Source of the DNA: Rhodopseudomonas sp.
Lineage (GTDB): Bacteria; Pseudomonadota; Alphaproteobacteria; Rhizobiales; Xanthobacteraceae
Assembly (NCBI RefSeq): GCF_013377015.1
Contig: NZ_JACABA010000001.1
Coordinates: forward strand, 1-64,000
Direction: 5' to 3'
Length of the DNA stretch: 64,000 nucleotides
Each line of letters opens with the position of its first letter. Positions within the stretch are counted from its first letter, which is position 1. This document shows positions 55,166 to 64,000 of this stretch, piece after piece. The position numbers were made by a program, and so were the translations under genes. The notes under the pieces were generated by a model. It saw nothing but the letters and a program-made list of their open reading frames with translations. It ran no database searches and had not been told where the DNA came from.

Positions 55166-56080
55166 ATGCATGCCGTCTTCGTCGATGCCAATGAAGCGCT
55201 GGCGGTGATCGTCGAGCGGCAGGCAACGCCCGGCGATCCGCCGATCGTGATTCATCGCGATCCCGACGTCGCGCCCGAGCAATTGCCCGCGGTGCTGGCC
55301 GACGCGGCGATCGCGATCGTCGACCACACCTATTTGCCGACAGAGATCGCCCGGCAATGCGCCGGGCTGAAGCACGTGGTGTTTCTCGGCACCGGCGCGC
55401 GCAGCTACATGAACCCGGAGGAGCTCGCCGAACTCGGCATCGAGGTCCATCTGATCCGCGGCTATGGTGACACCGCGGTCGCCGAAGCAACCATTGCGCT
55501 GATGTGGGCGGCGGCGCGCAACCTTGCGGTGATGGACCGCGAGATGCGTGCCGGCAACTGGATCCGCGAGGACGGCATGCAGTTGACCGGCAAGACGCTG
55601 GGGCTGATCGGGTTCGGCGGCATCGCTGCCGAGGTGGCGCGGATCACGCTCGGCAGCGGCATGAAGGTGCTAGCGTGGAACCGGACGCCCAAGGAATTCG
55701 ACGGCGTCGCCTTTGTCGATCTCGATACGCTGCTGACGCGGAGCGACGTCGTCTCGCTGCATCTACTGCTTAACGACGACACAAGAGGGTTTCTGTCGCG
55801 CGACCGGATCGCCGCAATGAAAACCGGCGCGGTGCTGATCAACACCGCGCGCGGCGCGCTGGTCGACGAAGCCGCAATGATCGCGGCGCTGCGATCGGGC
55901 CAACTGCGCCACGCCGGGCTCGACGTATTCGACATCGAGCCGCTGCCGGCGGATCACGTTCTGATCACGCTCCCCAATGTGACGCTGTCGGCGCATTCGG
56001 CATTCCGCACCCCGGAGGCCAGCGAGAACCTGATCGCGGCGGCGCTGGTGCATTGCCGCAGGATCGCGGCGGCCGGATAG
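55166..56080 (+). CDS. D-isomer-specific 2-hydroxyacid dehydrogenase
   Basis: The 304-residue NAD enzyme has the Rossmann motif TLGLIGFGGIAAEVARI, the signature INTARGALVDEAAMIAAL with catalytic Arg, and HVLITLPNVTLSAHSAFRTP with catalytic His. It interconverts a 2-hydroxy and 2-oxo acid. It lies 9 bases after the amidohydrolase and is likely cotranscribed. It could also be a phosphoglycerate dehydrogenase relative without the regulatory domain. Confidence 0.9.
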   Translation: MHAVFVDANEALAVIVERQATPGDPPIVIHRDPDVAPEQLPAVLADAAIAIVDHTYLPTEIARQCAGLKHVVFLGTGARSYMNPEELAELGIEVHLIRGYGDTAVAEATIALMWAAARNLAVMDREMRAGNWIREDGMQLTGKTLGLIGFGGIAAEVARITLGSGMKVLAWNRTPKEFDGVAFVDLDTLLTRSDVVSLHLLLNDDTRGFLSRDRIAAMKTGAVLINTARGALVDEAAMIAALRSGQLRHAGLDVFDIEPLPADHVLITLPNVTLSAHSAFRTPEASENLIAAALVHCRRIAAAG

Positions 56081-56361
56081 CAATAGCCGCATGCCCGATC
56101 GAGCGGCGGTAGCGTTTCACCTTTCTCTCGCCGGCGACTTCCCCGGATTGCCCGGGGGTACAAATCCTGGTGTGGGTGATCCGAATCAAAGTCGCATTGG
56201 TTTTGGCATGCGAGACTTCGCTCAGGTTACGACTCGTTGAGACATTCTTCTGAAAGGCTGGACTGGTCGCTCTTGAGCAGCGGCACTGAATTGCTGGAAG
56301 TCGACAGAAACCACCGTGCTCAGATCCGATTTTTTGGCGGGATAGCGGAAGGGGTTTTGTG

Positions 56362-57396
56362 ATGAAGAATTGGTTGGCGGTTTTCATCGTTGCCTTGGCG
56401 GTCATCGTTGGCTTCGCGGCCGGACCGTTCGGGACGGTATCCTTGCTCCTGACATTTCTAAACCGCGCGATATCTTTTCGCCGCCCGCGAAACCGGATTC
56501 GAGCGAGCCTGGGCCCAGCTCGGCATCGCCCTGTCGCCGCCGTTGTGGCAGCGCAGCAATTGGCAGTGGCTCGATTCCATCCTCAACGATGAAGATAACT
56601 TCTGGAAGGCCTGCAGCGTCGCCACCGGATTGACGGCCTTGTCGCTGATGCTGTCGCCGACCGGCGTGGGCATCGTCGCCGTAGTGATTGCAACCTGTTA
56701 CGTGGCCGAGATTGCGCGGCTCCGGGCAGGCGCCGACCGCGGCGCACGGAGCTTGCCGACGGTCCCGATGTCTCCGGTGGTGCGAGTGATCGCCGCGACT
56801 CCGGCAGCGCCGCCCAAACCGGCGACGACATCAGCAACCGCTCAGGTCGCGTCGCCGGCCCCCGTGTTGGCACGAGCCGACAGCACGCCTGCACCGACCG
56901 CGTCAGCCGGCACGGCGGCCACCGCAACTCCGAAGCTGTCCACCGTCCCTGTTCCTGAACCGCAACCACCGGCCCCGATTGCAAAAGCCGCGGTGAAGGC
57001 GCCCGCGCCACCAGCGGCCAGCCCGGCAGCAACTGCGCGACCGGACTCTCTGCCTGAGACTCCGGCGAGCGGTGTGAGCCCACCGCGGCAACCGGCACAA
57101 CAACGTCCGCTGCGCCAGCAACGACAACGGCAGCAAGCGCAGCAGAAGCCGCAACGCAACCGCCCGCTGCGGCAGCAACTCAAGCGACTCCCGGAACAGA
57201 AGCGGCCGCAAACACAGCAGCAGCAACTCCCCAGCCGTCGCCCGGACCAGCCAGGCAAGAAGCGGCCATTGCGCAAGCCATCGCAGCGGCGACCTCCGCT
57301 GCGAGCCGGACGGCCAGCGCGGCAACAGCCGCGTCTCGTCACCCACCGACCGGGCAAAAAGTTGCGCCAGCGCAAGACCGACCGATGAACCGATAG
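56362..57396 (+). pseudogene. Ala/Pro-rich membrane protein gene with two compensating frameshifts
   Basis: Three frames fit together into one protein. An ATG at 56362 gives a membrane helix NWLAVFIVALAVIVGFAAG in one frame. From about 56470 the next frame reads ETGFERAWAQLGIALSPPLW and continues through a second helical pair (TGLTALSLMLSPTGVGIVAV) into Pro/Ala-rich sequence. After about 57075 the first frame resumes with AATGTTTSAAPATTTAASAA and ends at TAG 57396. A single uninterrupted frame (56543-57388) also exists, but its last 100 residues turn abruptly to Gln/Arg-rich, unlike the preceding part. Function is unknown. The gene is either decayed, mis-sequenced, or translated from 56543 only. 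Confidence 0.5.
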
Positions 57397-57436
57397 AGGC
57401 TGGAAGCCGTCGCGATGGCGCCGATCGAGCCGGCTC

Positions 57437-58516
57437 CTACTCGATCATCTCCGCAACCGCCTTGCCGCAGGCCGAGGTGTCGGCCTGGCCGCCGAGGTCG
57501 CGGGTGCGTAGCGTGCGTTCGCCGAGGGTACGTTCGATCGCGGTGACGATCGACGCCGCGGCCTGCTTCTCGCCGAGATGCTCCAGCATCATCGCGCCGG
57601 ACCAGATCATCCCGATCGGATTGGCGATGCCCTGGCCTGCGATATCCGGCGCCGAGCCGTGTACCGGCTCGAACACCGAGGGAAAATCGCCCGCCGGATT
57701 GATGTTGCCGGACGGCGCGATGCCGATGGTGCCGGTGCAGGCCGGGCCGAGATCGGACAGAATGTCGCCGAACAGGTTGGAGCCGACCACGACGTCGAAC
57801 CAGTCCGGATGCAGTACGAAATTCGCGGTCAGAATGTCGATGTGGTACTTGTCCCACTTCACCTCGGGATAGGACTTCGCCATCGCCTCGACCCGCTCGT
57901 CCCAATACGGCATGGTGATCGAGATGCCGTTCGACTTGGTCGCCGAGGTCAGGTGCCGCTTCGGCCGCGACTGCGCCAGGTCAAAGGCGAATTTCAGAAT
58001 CCGGTCGACGCCGGTGCGGGTCATCACGGTTTCCTGGACCACGAATTCACGATCGGTGTCCGGGAACATCCGACCGCCGATGCTGGAATACTCGCCCTCG
58101 GTGTTTTCCCGCACCACCCAGAAATCAATGTCACCGGGCTTGCGGCCGGCCAGCGGCGACGGCACCCCGGGCATCAGCCGTACCGGGCGCAGATTGACGT
58201 ATTGATCGAACTCGCGGCGAAACTTGATCAGCGACCCCCACAACGAAATGTGATCGGGGATCTTCGCCGGCCAGCCGACCGCACCGAAGAAGATCGCGTC
58301 GTGCGATCCAATCTGCGCCTTCCAGTCGTCCGGCATCATCTGGCCGTGCTTTTCGAAGTAATCGTAGCAGGCGAAATCGAAATGATCGAACTGCACCGCA
58401 ATCCGATACTTCTTTGCCGCCGCCTCGATCGCGCGAAGCCCCTCGGGCATCACTTCCTTGCCGATACCGTCGCCTGGAATCACCGCTATCCGGTATGTCT
58501 TTGTCGTGCTGCTCAC
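57437..58516 (-). CDS. Tartrate dehydrogenase/D-malate dehydrogenase (decarboxylating)
   Basis: The 359-residue enzyme of the isocitrate/isopropylmalate dehydrogenase family begins YRIAVIPGDGIGKEVMPEGL. It has GAVGWPAKIPDHISLWGSLI, NLRPVRLMPGVPSPLAG, VVRENTEGEYSSIGGR and SNLFGDILSDLGPACTGTIG with the metal Asp residues, and FEPVHGSAPDIAGQG. It oxidises (and may decarboxylate) D-malate or tartrate with NAD. The GTG start has AGAGGAA 6 bases upstream. It diverges from the third Liv importer, which might carry a related dicarboxylic or hydroxy acid. Confidence 0.9.
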   Translation of the reverse strand: MSSTTKTYRIAVIPGDGIGKEVMPEGLRAIEAAAKKYRIAVQFDHFDFACYDYFEKHGQMMPDDWKAQIGSHDAIFFGAVGWPAKIPDHISLWGSLIKFRREFDQYVNLRPVRLMPGVPSPLAGRKPGDIDFWVVRENTEGEYSSIGGRMFPDTDREFVVQETVMTRTGVDRILKFAFDLAQSRPKRHLTSATKSNGISITMPYWDERVEAMAKSYPEVKWDKYHIDILTANFVLHPDWFDVVVGSNLFGDILSDLGPACTGTIGIAPSGNINPAGDFPSVFEPVHGSAPDIAGQGIANPIGMIWSGAMMLEHLGEKQAAASIVTAIERTLGERTLRTRDLGGQADTSACGKAVAEMIE

Positions 58517-58741
58517 AGCGGGTTCCTCTCAGGCTCGATCGATGCGCAAAATTTCAGCATCAGCATGTGGACCAAAGCGTGCCGCGGATCAACGCTGCAC
58601 TGCACATCGGAATTGCGCGCGAGCGTGAAGCGGTTTTGCTTGCCCGCTGTGACAAACCGACGCTAGAGTGGGCTCAGGGCAACTCACGACCCACGGCCTT
58701 CAGGCCAAAATAATGAACAATAAAGAGAGGAAAACCACAGC

Positions 58742-59992
58742 ATGATAGCAGCATTCCCTCATTCCCGTTCATGGTCATTGCGCGCTTTGGTGGCCGCGAC
58801 CGCCCTCGGATTCGGTGCCAGTTCGGCGCTGGCGGCTGACCCGATCAAGATCGGCGTGATCGCGGAAGCGCAGGCGATTGCGGGTGCATCGATCCCGCAG
58901 GCCGCGCAGATGGCGGCGGAAGAAATCAACGCCAAGGGCGGCGTCGACGGCCGGATGATCGAGATCGTCACCTACGACAACCATTCGTCGTCGGCGGATT
59001 CGGTCCGCGCGTTCCAGCGCGCGGTCAATGAGGACAAGGTCCACGCTGTGATCTCCAGCTATATCAGCGAGGTCGTGCTGGCGCTGATGCCGTGGGCGTC
59101 GCGGCTGAAGACGCCGTTCATCACCCCGGGCGCCGCGTCCAATGAAATCACCAAGGCGATCCACGCCGATTACGAGAAGAACAAATACACCTTCCACGGC
59201 TATCTGACCTCCGGCGCGCTGGCGCGATCGGTTTGCGACGCCGCCAAGGACCTCTTGGTCGACGCCAAAAAGATGAAGACCGCGGTGATCATGAGCGAAG
59301 ACGCGGCCTGGACCAAGCCGCTCGACGTCGGCTACGAGGAATGCCTGCCGCAGATCGGGCTCAAGGTGCTCGACCACATCCGGTTCTCGCCCGACACCAC
59401 CGATTTTACCCCGATCTTCAACAAGATCGAAGGTGCGAAGCCGGACGTGATCATCACCGGCATTTCGCATGTCGGCGTGCAACCGACGGTGCAGTGGAAG
59501 AACCAACAGGTGCCGATCCCGATGCTGGGAATTTCCTCGCAGGCCACCAACTCGACCTTCGGCAAGGACACCAACAACGCCTCCGACGGCGTGCTCTATC
59601 AGGGCGTTTCCGGTCCGGGCGTTGCGGTGACGCCGAAGTCGGTCCCGTTCGCCGACGGCTTCAAAGCCAAATTTGGCAACTTCCCCTCCTATGCCGGCTA
59701 CACCTCCTATGACGAGGTGTACTTCATCGCCGACGCCATCAAGCGCGCCGGCTCAACCGATGCGGACAAGCTGGTCGAGGCGCTGGAGAAGACTGATTGG
59801 GAAGGCACCATCGGCCGCATCCAGTTCTACGGCAAGGATGACCCGTTCACCCACGGCCTGAAATACGGCAAGGGCCTGATCACCGGGCTGATGCTGCAAT
59901 GGCAAGACGGCGTTCAGACCAGCGTCTGGCCACCGGAAATCGCCAAGGCCAAGATCAAGTTCCCGGCCTTCATCAAGGTGACCGCGAACTGA
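58742..59992 (+). CDS. ABC transporter substrate-binding protein (LivK type)
   Basis: The 416-residue protein has a Sec signal peptide (SLRALVAATALGFGASSALA, cleaved before ADPIKIG). The Peripla_BP_6 part follows: IKIGVIAEAQAIAGASIPQA, EEINAKGGVDGRMIEIVTYD and FITPGAASNEITKAIHADYE. It is the receptor of the third importer. It diverges from the tartrate/malate dehydrogenase with a 225-base gap. A GAGAGGAAAA sequence precedes the ATG. The ligand is unknown. Confidence 0.92.
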   Translation: MIAAFPHSRSWSLRALVAATALGFGASSALAADPIKIGVIAEAQAIAGASIPQAAQMAAEEINAKGGVDGRMIEIVTYDNHSSSADSVRAFQRAVNEDKVHAVISSYISEVVLALMPWASRLKTPFITPGAASNEITKAIHADYEKNKYTFHGYLTSGALARSVCDAAKDLLVDAKKMKTAVIMSEDAAWTKPLDVGYEECLPQIGLKVLDHIRFSPDTTDFTPIFNKIEGAKPDVIITGISHVGVQPTVQWKNQQVPIPMLGISSQATNSTFGKDTNNASDGVLYQGVSGPGVAVTPKSVPFADGFKAKFGNFPSYAGYTSYDEVYFIADAIKRAGSTDADKLVEALEKTDWEGTIGRIQFYGKDDPFTHGLKYGKGLITGLMLQWQDGVQTSVWPPEIAKAKIKFPAFIKVTAN

Positions 59993-60013
59993 GTTCGCAA
60001 CCACCATCGCCTT

Positions 60014-60092
60014 CGTCATTGCGAGGAGCGTAGCGACGAAGCAATCCAGTCCGTGCTCGCGATCTGGATTGCTTCGCTTCGCTCGCAATGAC
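60014..60092. repeat. Family A palindromic repeat, short form
   Basis: CGTCATTGCGAGGAGCGTAG at left and CTTCGCTCGCAATGACA at right surround the GAAGCAATCCAG/CTGGATTGCTTC arms. It lies between livK and livH, the same operon position as the copy at 50499. Confidence 0.85.
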
Positions 60093-60142
60093 AGCGGAAG
60101 CGTTCCTTTTCCTCAGTCACAGCGAAAGCTGCGGTTCCCTGT

Positions 60143-61018
60143 ATGCTTGCCCTGCAAATCCTGATCGACGGCTTCGCCATCAGCGCCCTGTACGCACTCG
60201 GCGCCACCGGCTTCACCCTGATATTCGGCGTTTCCGGCGTACTCAACCTGTCGCATGGCGCCATCATGGTGTTGGCGGCGGTGGCGGCCTGGGCCGCCTC
60301 CAGCATTCTCCACGTCAACAATTACATCGGCGCCACCATCGGGGTTGCGACCGCGCTGGTGGCGTCATTGATCACCTATTTCGCGGTGGTGCAGCCGATC
60401 CAGCGCTCGCGGCGAATTCCCAATGAGGAAAAGGAAATCTTCGTCCTCACCGGCACGCTGCTGTGGGGCATCATGATCCAGGAGTTGATTGCCTACTTCT
60501 TCACCAACAACGCCAAGACCGTGCTGCCGATCGTCGAGGGCGTGGTCGAAATCCTCGGCGTCCGCACCCCGCAGAACGAAATCTTCACCGCGCTGGTGTG
60601 CTGCCTGGTGATCGCCCTGCTCTGGCTGCTGGTCAACCGCACCCGAATGGGCAAGGCGGTGCTGGCAGCTTCGATGAATCCGCGTGGTGTCACCCTGCTC
60701 GGGCTCGAGCTCACCAATATCTATGTCGTGGTCTGGGCGATCTACGGCATTCTCGCCGGCATCGCCGGGGTGCTGCTCGGAATGTTTCTTGGCGTCTCCT
60801 CCTACAGCGTCGGCCCGCTGACCGCGAGCGCGTTCTCGATCGTGGTGCTGGGCGGGCTCGGCAGCGTGTCCGGCTCGCTGATCGCCGCTTTCGTGGTCGG
60901 CTATCTCGAGACGCTGACCGCCTATCTGGTGTCGCCGGCCTATCGCACCATTCCGGCGCTGCTGCTGCTGGTGGCGGTGATGTATATCCGGCCGCAAGGC
61001 CTGCTGGGGAGGCGCTGA
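60143..61018 (+). CDS. livH: Branched-chain-type ABC transporter permease LivH
   Basis: The 291-residue permease has GATGFTLIFGVSGVLNLSHGAIMV over helices 1-2, MGKAVLAASMNPRGVTLLGL as coupling loop, and ends with YIRPQGLLGRR. It is 2 bases from the LivM gene. Together with LivM and the fused ATPase it makes the third Liv-type importer. Confidence 0.92.
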   Translation: MLALQILIDGFAISALYALGATGFTLIFGVSGVLNLSHGAIMVLAAVAAWAASSILHVNNYIGATIGVATALVASLITYFAVVQPIQRSRRIPNEEKEIFVLTGTLLWGIMIQELIAYFFTNNAKTVLPIVEGVVEILGVRTPQNEIFTALVCCLVIALLWLLVNRTRMGKAVLAASMNPRGVTLLGLELTNIYVVVWAIYGILAGIAGVLLGMFLGVSSYSVGPLTASAFSIVVLGGLGSVSGSLIAAFVVGYLETLTAYLVSPAYRTIPALLLLVAVMYIRPQGLLGRR

Positions 61019-61020
61019 AC

Positions 61021-61944
61021 ATGTCGCTCTTCAAAACGCGGCTGTTCTGGATCGCGCTCGGGATCGTGGTGATCGCCTCGACGCTGCCGCTCTACGTCTC
61101 CGGCTACATCCTCGGTCTGCTGACGGTCGCCTATTATTTCGGCGTGTTCGCGATGTCGTGGGACCTGTTGTTCGGCTTCGCCGGCGAGGTCAATTTCGGA
61201 CCGACCTTCCTGATCGGGGTCGGCGCCTACACCGCCGGGATCATCAATCACGAATATGGGCTGTCGGTATATCTGTGCATCTTCATCGGCGCGATGGCCT
61301 CGGTAATCGCCGGCTTCGTGCTGGCACTGCCGGCACTGCGGGTGCGCGGCCCCTATTTCGGGCTGACCACGCTGGTCGCCGTGCTGATGCTGCAGAATTT
61401 CATCGTGGTGTTCGCCGACTTGACCGGTGGCGAAATCGGCCTGACCATCCCCGATGTGATCACCATCAACGCCAGCGCCAACTACTGGATCGCGCTCGGC
61501 TTCATGTCGATCAGCGCCGCGGTGCTGTACGGGCTGTCGCAGTCGCCGCTCGGCCTCGTATTGCAGGCCTCGGGTCAGGACCCGGTGCAGGCCGGCGCGC
61601 TCGGCTTCAACATCGTCAAGCACAAGCTGTTCGCCTTCATCGTCAGTGCGTTCTTCTCCGGATTGGCCGGGGCGATGCTGGTGTTCTACTTCGGCACCGC
61701 CTCGGTCGGCACCGTGGTCGACGTCGCGGTCGGCGTGCAGGTGATCGTCGCGGCGGTGCTGGGCGGGCGGCGCACCGTGCTCGGCGCGGCGCTCGGCGCG
61801 ATCTTCCTGATCGTCGCCGGCGAATTCCTGCGGCCGACCGGCGAACTGGCGACCTTCATTGTCTCGGCGGTCGCGCTGCTCGTCGTATTGTTCTTCCCCG
61901 GCGGTTTCCTCGGAGCGGCCATGTCGCGCGAGGCCCGCAGCTGA
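61021..61944 (+). CDS. livM: Branched-chain-type ABC transporter permease LivM
   Basis: The 307-residue permease has about eight to nine helices, with FGFAGEVNFGPTFLIGVGAY and VLQASGQDPVQAGALGFNIV as LivM landmarks. The start is the ATG at 61021; an open frame reaching back to 60463 runs antisense to nothing real and is an extension through livH in another frame. The TGA overlaps the ATG of the ATPase fusion by 1 base. Confidence 0.92.
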   Translation: MSLFKTRLFWIALGIVVIASTLPLYVSGYILGLLTVAYYFGVFAMSWDLLFGFAGEVNFGPTFLIGVGAYTAGIINHEYGLSVYLCIFIGAMASVIAGFVLALPALRVRGPYFGLTTLVAVLMLQNFIVVFADLTGGEIGLTIPDVITINASANYWIALGFMSISAAVLYGLSQSPLGLVLQASGQDPVQAGALGFNIVKHKLFAFIVSAFFSGLAGAMLVFYFGTASVGTVVDVAVGVQVIVAAVLGGRRTVLGAALGAIFLIVAGEFLRPTGELATFIVSAVALLVVLFFPGGFLGAAMSREARS

Positions 61945-63425
61945 TGGACGCCACCTCAAACTTTGCACCGGTGCTCGAGGTCCGCGGCCTCACCAAGCGG
62001 TTCGGCGGCCTCACCGCGGTGAAGAATCTCAGCCTCGAGCTGCGCGCCGGCGAAATCTTCGGGCTGATCGGCCCGAACGGCTCCGGCAAATCCACCGCGA
62101 TGAAATCGATCATGGGAATCGAACGTCCGACCACGGGCGACGTGGTGTTCCAGGGTGAAAATATCGCCGGCCTGCCGGCGCACAAGATCGCCCGCAAGGG
62201 CTTCGGCATGGTATTCCAGCATTCCCGACCGTTGAACCGGCAGACCGTGCTGGAGAACATCATGGTCGCGCTGTTGCCGGACAGCCTGTTGATGCTGTTC
62301 GCCGACAAGGCACTGACCGAGCGCGCCGAGTGGATCGCCGAACGCGTCGGGCTCGCCGCGGTGATGCACCGCAAGCCCCCGACGCTGCCATTCGCCGACC
62401 TGCGTCGTATGGAGCTGGCGAAGGCGATTGCCCGCGATCCCAAGGTGGTGCTGGTCGACGAGCCTTTCGCCGGGCTGACGCTAGCGGAGGTCGGGATCTT
62501 CTCCGAACTGATCAGCAGTTTTCGCGACGAGGGCCGCGCGGTGCTGCTGGTCGACCACAACGTCAAGAGCGTTGCCGCCTTGGTCGATCGGGTGCTGGCG
62601 ATGTATCTCGGCGAGGAGATCTGCACCGGGCGCGCGGACGAGGTGATGCGCAACGAGACCGTCCGGCGGGTCTATCTCGGCGGCGCGATCGAAACCTCGG
62701 CGCGGCCGGAAACCAGCTTCGCCGACAAGGTGCCGCTGCTGCAGGTCGAGAATGTCAGCGTCTTTTACGGCAAGGCGCAGGCGCTGGACAACGTCTCGAT
62801 CCATGTCCATCAGGGCGAATTCGTTTCGGTGGTCGGCCTCAACGGCGCCGGCAAGACCACGCTGTTCAATGCCATCTCCGGCTTCCTGCCCTATACCGGC
62901 GAGATCGTGCGCGGCGGCGAGAGCTTGCGCGGCGTCAGCCCGGCGAAGATCGCGCGCCACGGCCTGGTGCAATGTCCGGAGTCGCGCGAACTGTTCGGCG
63001 AGATGAGCGTGAGGGAAAATCTCGATCTCGGCGGCCATCACCTCAGCGACGAAGCTCGCCCCAAGCAGATCGAATGGCTGTTCGAACTGTTTCCGATCCT
63101 GCGCGAACGCCAGGGCCAGATGGCGCAGACCCTGAGCGGCGGCGAACAGCAGATGCTCGCGATCGGCCGCGCGTTGATGATGCAGCCGAAGATCCTGATT
63201 CTCGACGAGCCGACGCTCGGGCTGGCGCCGGTGATCCTCGAGCAATTGTCAAAGGCGCTGGAGAAGCTGCGGCAGACCTCCGACATCACCGTGCTGCTCG
63301 GCGAGCAGAACGTCACCTTCGCGCTGCCGCATGCCGACCGGGTCTATGTGCTGGAGCACGCGCGGATCGTCTGGGAAGGCGACCCCGGCCGGTTTGCGGC
63401 AGAGGCCGGCGAAGGATATTTGTGA
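61944..63425 (+). CDS. Fused LivG-LivF ABC transporter ATPase
   Basis: One 493-residue chain holds two ATPase domains. The first (about 9-250) has Walker A GPNGSGKSTAMKS near 43, Walker B VVLVDEPFAGLT and a degenerate signature LPFADLRRMELAKAI. The second (about 263-493) has GLNGAGKTTLFN near 298, canonical LSGGEQQMLAIGRAL and ILILDEPTLGLAP. It energises LivH/LivM. The first site's signature departs from consensus while the second is normal, so hydrolysis may be asymmetric. Its start overlaps the livM stop. Confidence 0.93.
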   Translation: MDATSNFAPVLEVRGLTKRFGGLTAVKNLSLELRAGEIFGLIGPNGSGKSTAMKSIMGIERPTTGDVVFQGENIAGLPAHKIARKGFGMVFQHSRPLNRQTVLENIMVALLPDSLLMLFADKALTERAEWIAERVGLAAVMHRKPPTLPFADLRRMELAKAIARDPKVVLVDEPFAGLTLAEVGIFSELISSFRDEGRAVLLVDHNVKSVAALVDRVLAMYLGEEICTGRADEVMRNETVRRVYLGGAIETSARPETSFADKVPLLQVENVSVFYGKAQALDNVSIHVHQGEFVSVVGLNGAGKTTLFNAISGFLPYTGEIVRGGESLRGVSPAKIARHGLVQCPESRELFGEMSVRENLDLGGHHLSDEARPKQIEWLFELFPILRERQGQMAQTLSGGEQQMLAIGRALMMQPKILILDEPTLGLAPVILEQLSKALEKLRQTSDITVLLGEQNVTFALPHADRVYVLEHARIVWEGDPGRFAAEAGEGYL

Positions 63426-63448
63426 AATCCGGAAATGGCTCCTGAGGT

Positions 63449-63554
63449 CGTCATTGCGAGCCAAGTATGGCGCGCAGCGCCGGCCGAAAACGAAGCAATC
63501 CAGGGCTGCAAGCGAAGACTGGATTGCTTCGTCGCAAGTGCTCCTCGCAATGAC
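63449..63554. repeat. Family A palindromic repeat, long form
   Basis: It has CGTCATTGCGAGCCAAG and CTCGCAATGACG ends with the usual GAAGCAATCCAG/CTGGATTGCTTC arms. The inner hairpin (GGCGCGCAGCGCC) is partly eroded. Confidence 0.85.
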
Positions 63555-63589
63555 GATCTCTCACGCTTACACCAACTCGAAAGGCAATC

Positions 63590-64000
63590 ATGGACCTGCA
63601 TCTGCGCGGCAAGCGCGTCCTGATCACCGGCGCCTCGAAGGGCATCGGCGCGGCCGCGGCCGAAGCCTTTGCCGAGGAAGGCTGCCACCTGGGACTCGCC
63701 GCCCGCAACGTCGAGCAGATGAACGCGCTGGCCGAGCGGCTGCGCTCCAATCACCAGATCGGCGTCAAGGTCCACGGCGTCGACCTGCGCAAGCCCGACG
63801 ATCTGGCGCGGCTCGCGGCGGACGCCGCTGACATCGACATCCTGATCAACAATGCCGGCGATATTCCGGGCGGCTCGATCGACAAGGTCGAGGAGGCCGC
63901 CTGGCGCCACGCCTGGGACCTCAAGGTATTCGGCTTCATCAACCTGACGCGGCTGGTCTATGCGGGGATGAAGGCACGCGGCGGCGGCGTCATCATCAAC
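63590..64000 (+). CDS. SDR oxidoreductase, C-terminus cut by window edge
   Basis: The first 137 residues are present: LRGKRVLITGASKGIGAAAA for cofactor binding, VDLRKPDD, and ILINNAGDIPGGS with the conserved Asn. The catalytic YxxxK lies beyond the window. It follows the third Liv operon after a family A repeat, on the same strand, and may share its catabolic purpose. The start ATG at 63590 begins directly before the Rossmann strand. Confidence 0.85.
   Translation, partial: MDLHLRGKRVLITGASKGIGAAAAEAFAEEGCHLGLAARNVEQMNALAERLRSNHQIGVKVHGVDLRKPDDLARLAADAADIDILINNAGDIPGGSIDKVEEAAWRHAWDLKVFGFINLTRLVYAGMKARGGGVIIN

Noticed and set aside
56081-56361. Possible gene remnant before the Ala/Pro-rich protein
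   Set aside because: Several short frames with no recognisable sequence; nothing to support a gene.
58713-58745. Ten-codon frame MNNKERKTTA overlapping the livK start by ATGA
   Set aside because: Could be a leader peptide, but it has no good ribosome site and such overlaps arise easily by chance.

Overview
The window is about 64 kb of high-GC alphaproteobacterial chromosome. It resembles the Nitrobacteraceae (Rhodopseudomonas or Bradyrhizobium type). The reasons are the strong G/C third-position bias, the frequent GTG and TTG starts, the many Liv-type ABC importers and CoA-linked catabolic genes, and the dense CGTCATTGCGAG-type intergenic palindromes. No rRNA, tRNA, CRISPR array, prophage or complete insertion sequence was seen.

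Layout. 1-5 kb: a truncated BON-like membrane protein, PEP carboxylase and an unknown membrane protein. 5-7.8 kb: a large hybrid histidine kinase. 7.8-20.2 kb: an acyl-CoA catabolism region with two CoA ligases, three crotonases, two SDRs, an acyl-CoA dehydrogenase, and an adjacent aminoglycoside-phosphotransferase-like kinase plus DUF6285 protein. The kinase/DUF6285/dehydrogenase set resembles the 4-hydroxyacyl-CoA (levulinate, ACAD10/11-like) route. Inside this region, 13.3-14.4 kb holds repeats, a candidate structured RNA behind a strong promoter-like sequence, and a displaced copy of the dehydrogenase gene's 3' end. 20.5-24.3 kb: a lower-GC patch with a periplasmic binding protein next to a GGDEF/EAL protein, then a small secreted protein. 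24.5-29.3 kb: a Baeyer-Villiger-type monooxygenase, a nitronate monooxygenase-like flavoprotein and a thiolase-like protein. 29.5-34 kb: an RND efflux pair.

34-42.6 kb: an operon with a Liv-type importer whose permease and two ATPases are fused into one 839-residue chain, a lambda-crystallin-like 3-hydroxyacid dehydrogenase and a BKACE enzyme. It is divergent from a GntR/FCD regulator and an SDR. Import, oxidation to a beta-keto acid and BKACE cleavage form a logical route for a beta-hydroxy acid. 42.7-46.6 kb: the four-carbon acid-sugar (threonate/erythronate) set: OtnK-type kinase, OtnI-type isomerase, LtnD-type dehydrogenase and OtnC-type decarboxylase. 46.7-47.0 kb: a frameshifted GIY-YIG gene. 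47.2-56.1 kb: a second Liv importer with all subunits separate, a D-glutamate-cyclase/hydro-lyase family (DUF1445) gene, a divergent LysR regulator, an M20 amidohydrolase and a D-2-hydroxyacid dehydrogenase. 56.3-57.4 kb: an Ala/Pro-rich membrane protein gene that needs two compensating frameshifts. 57.4-64 kb: a tartrate/D-malate dehydrogenase, a third Liv importer (ATPases fused in pairs), and a truncated SDR.

The overall theme is uptake and catabolism of organic, hydroxy and acyl acids. Substrates are inferred from family and neighbourhood only.
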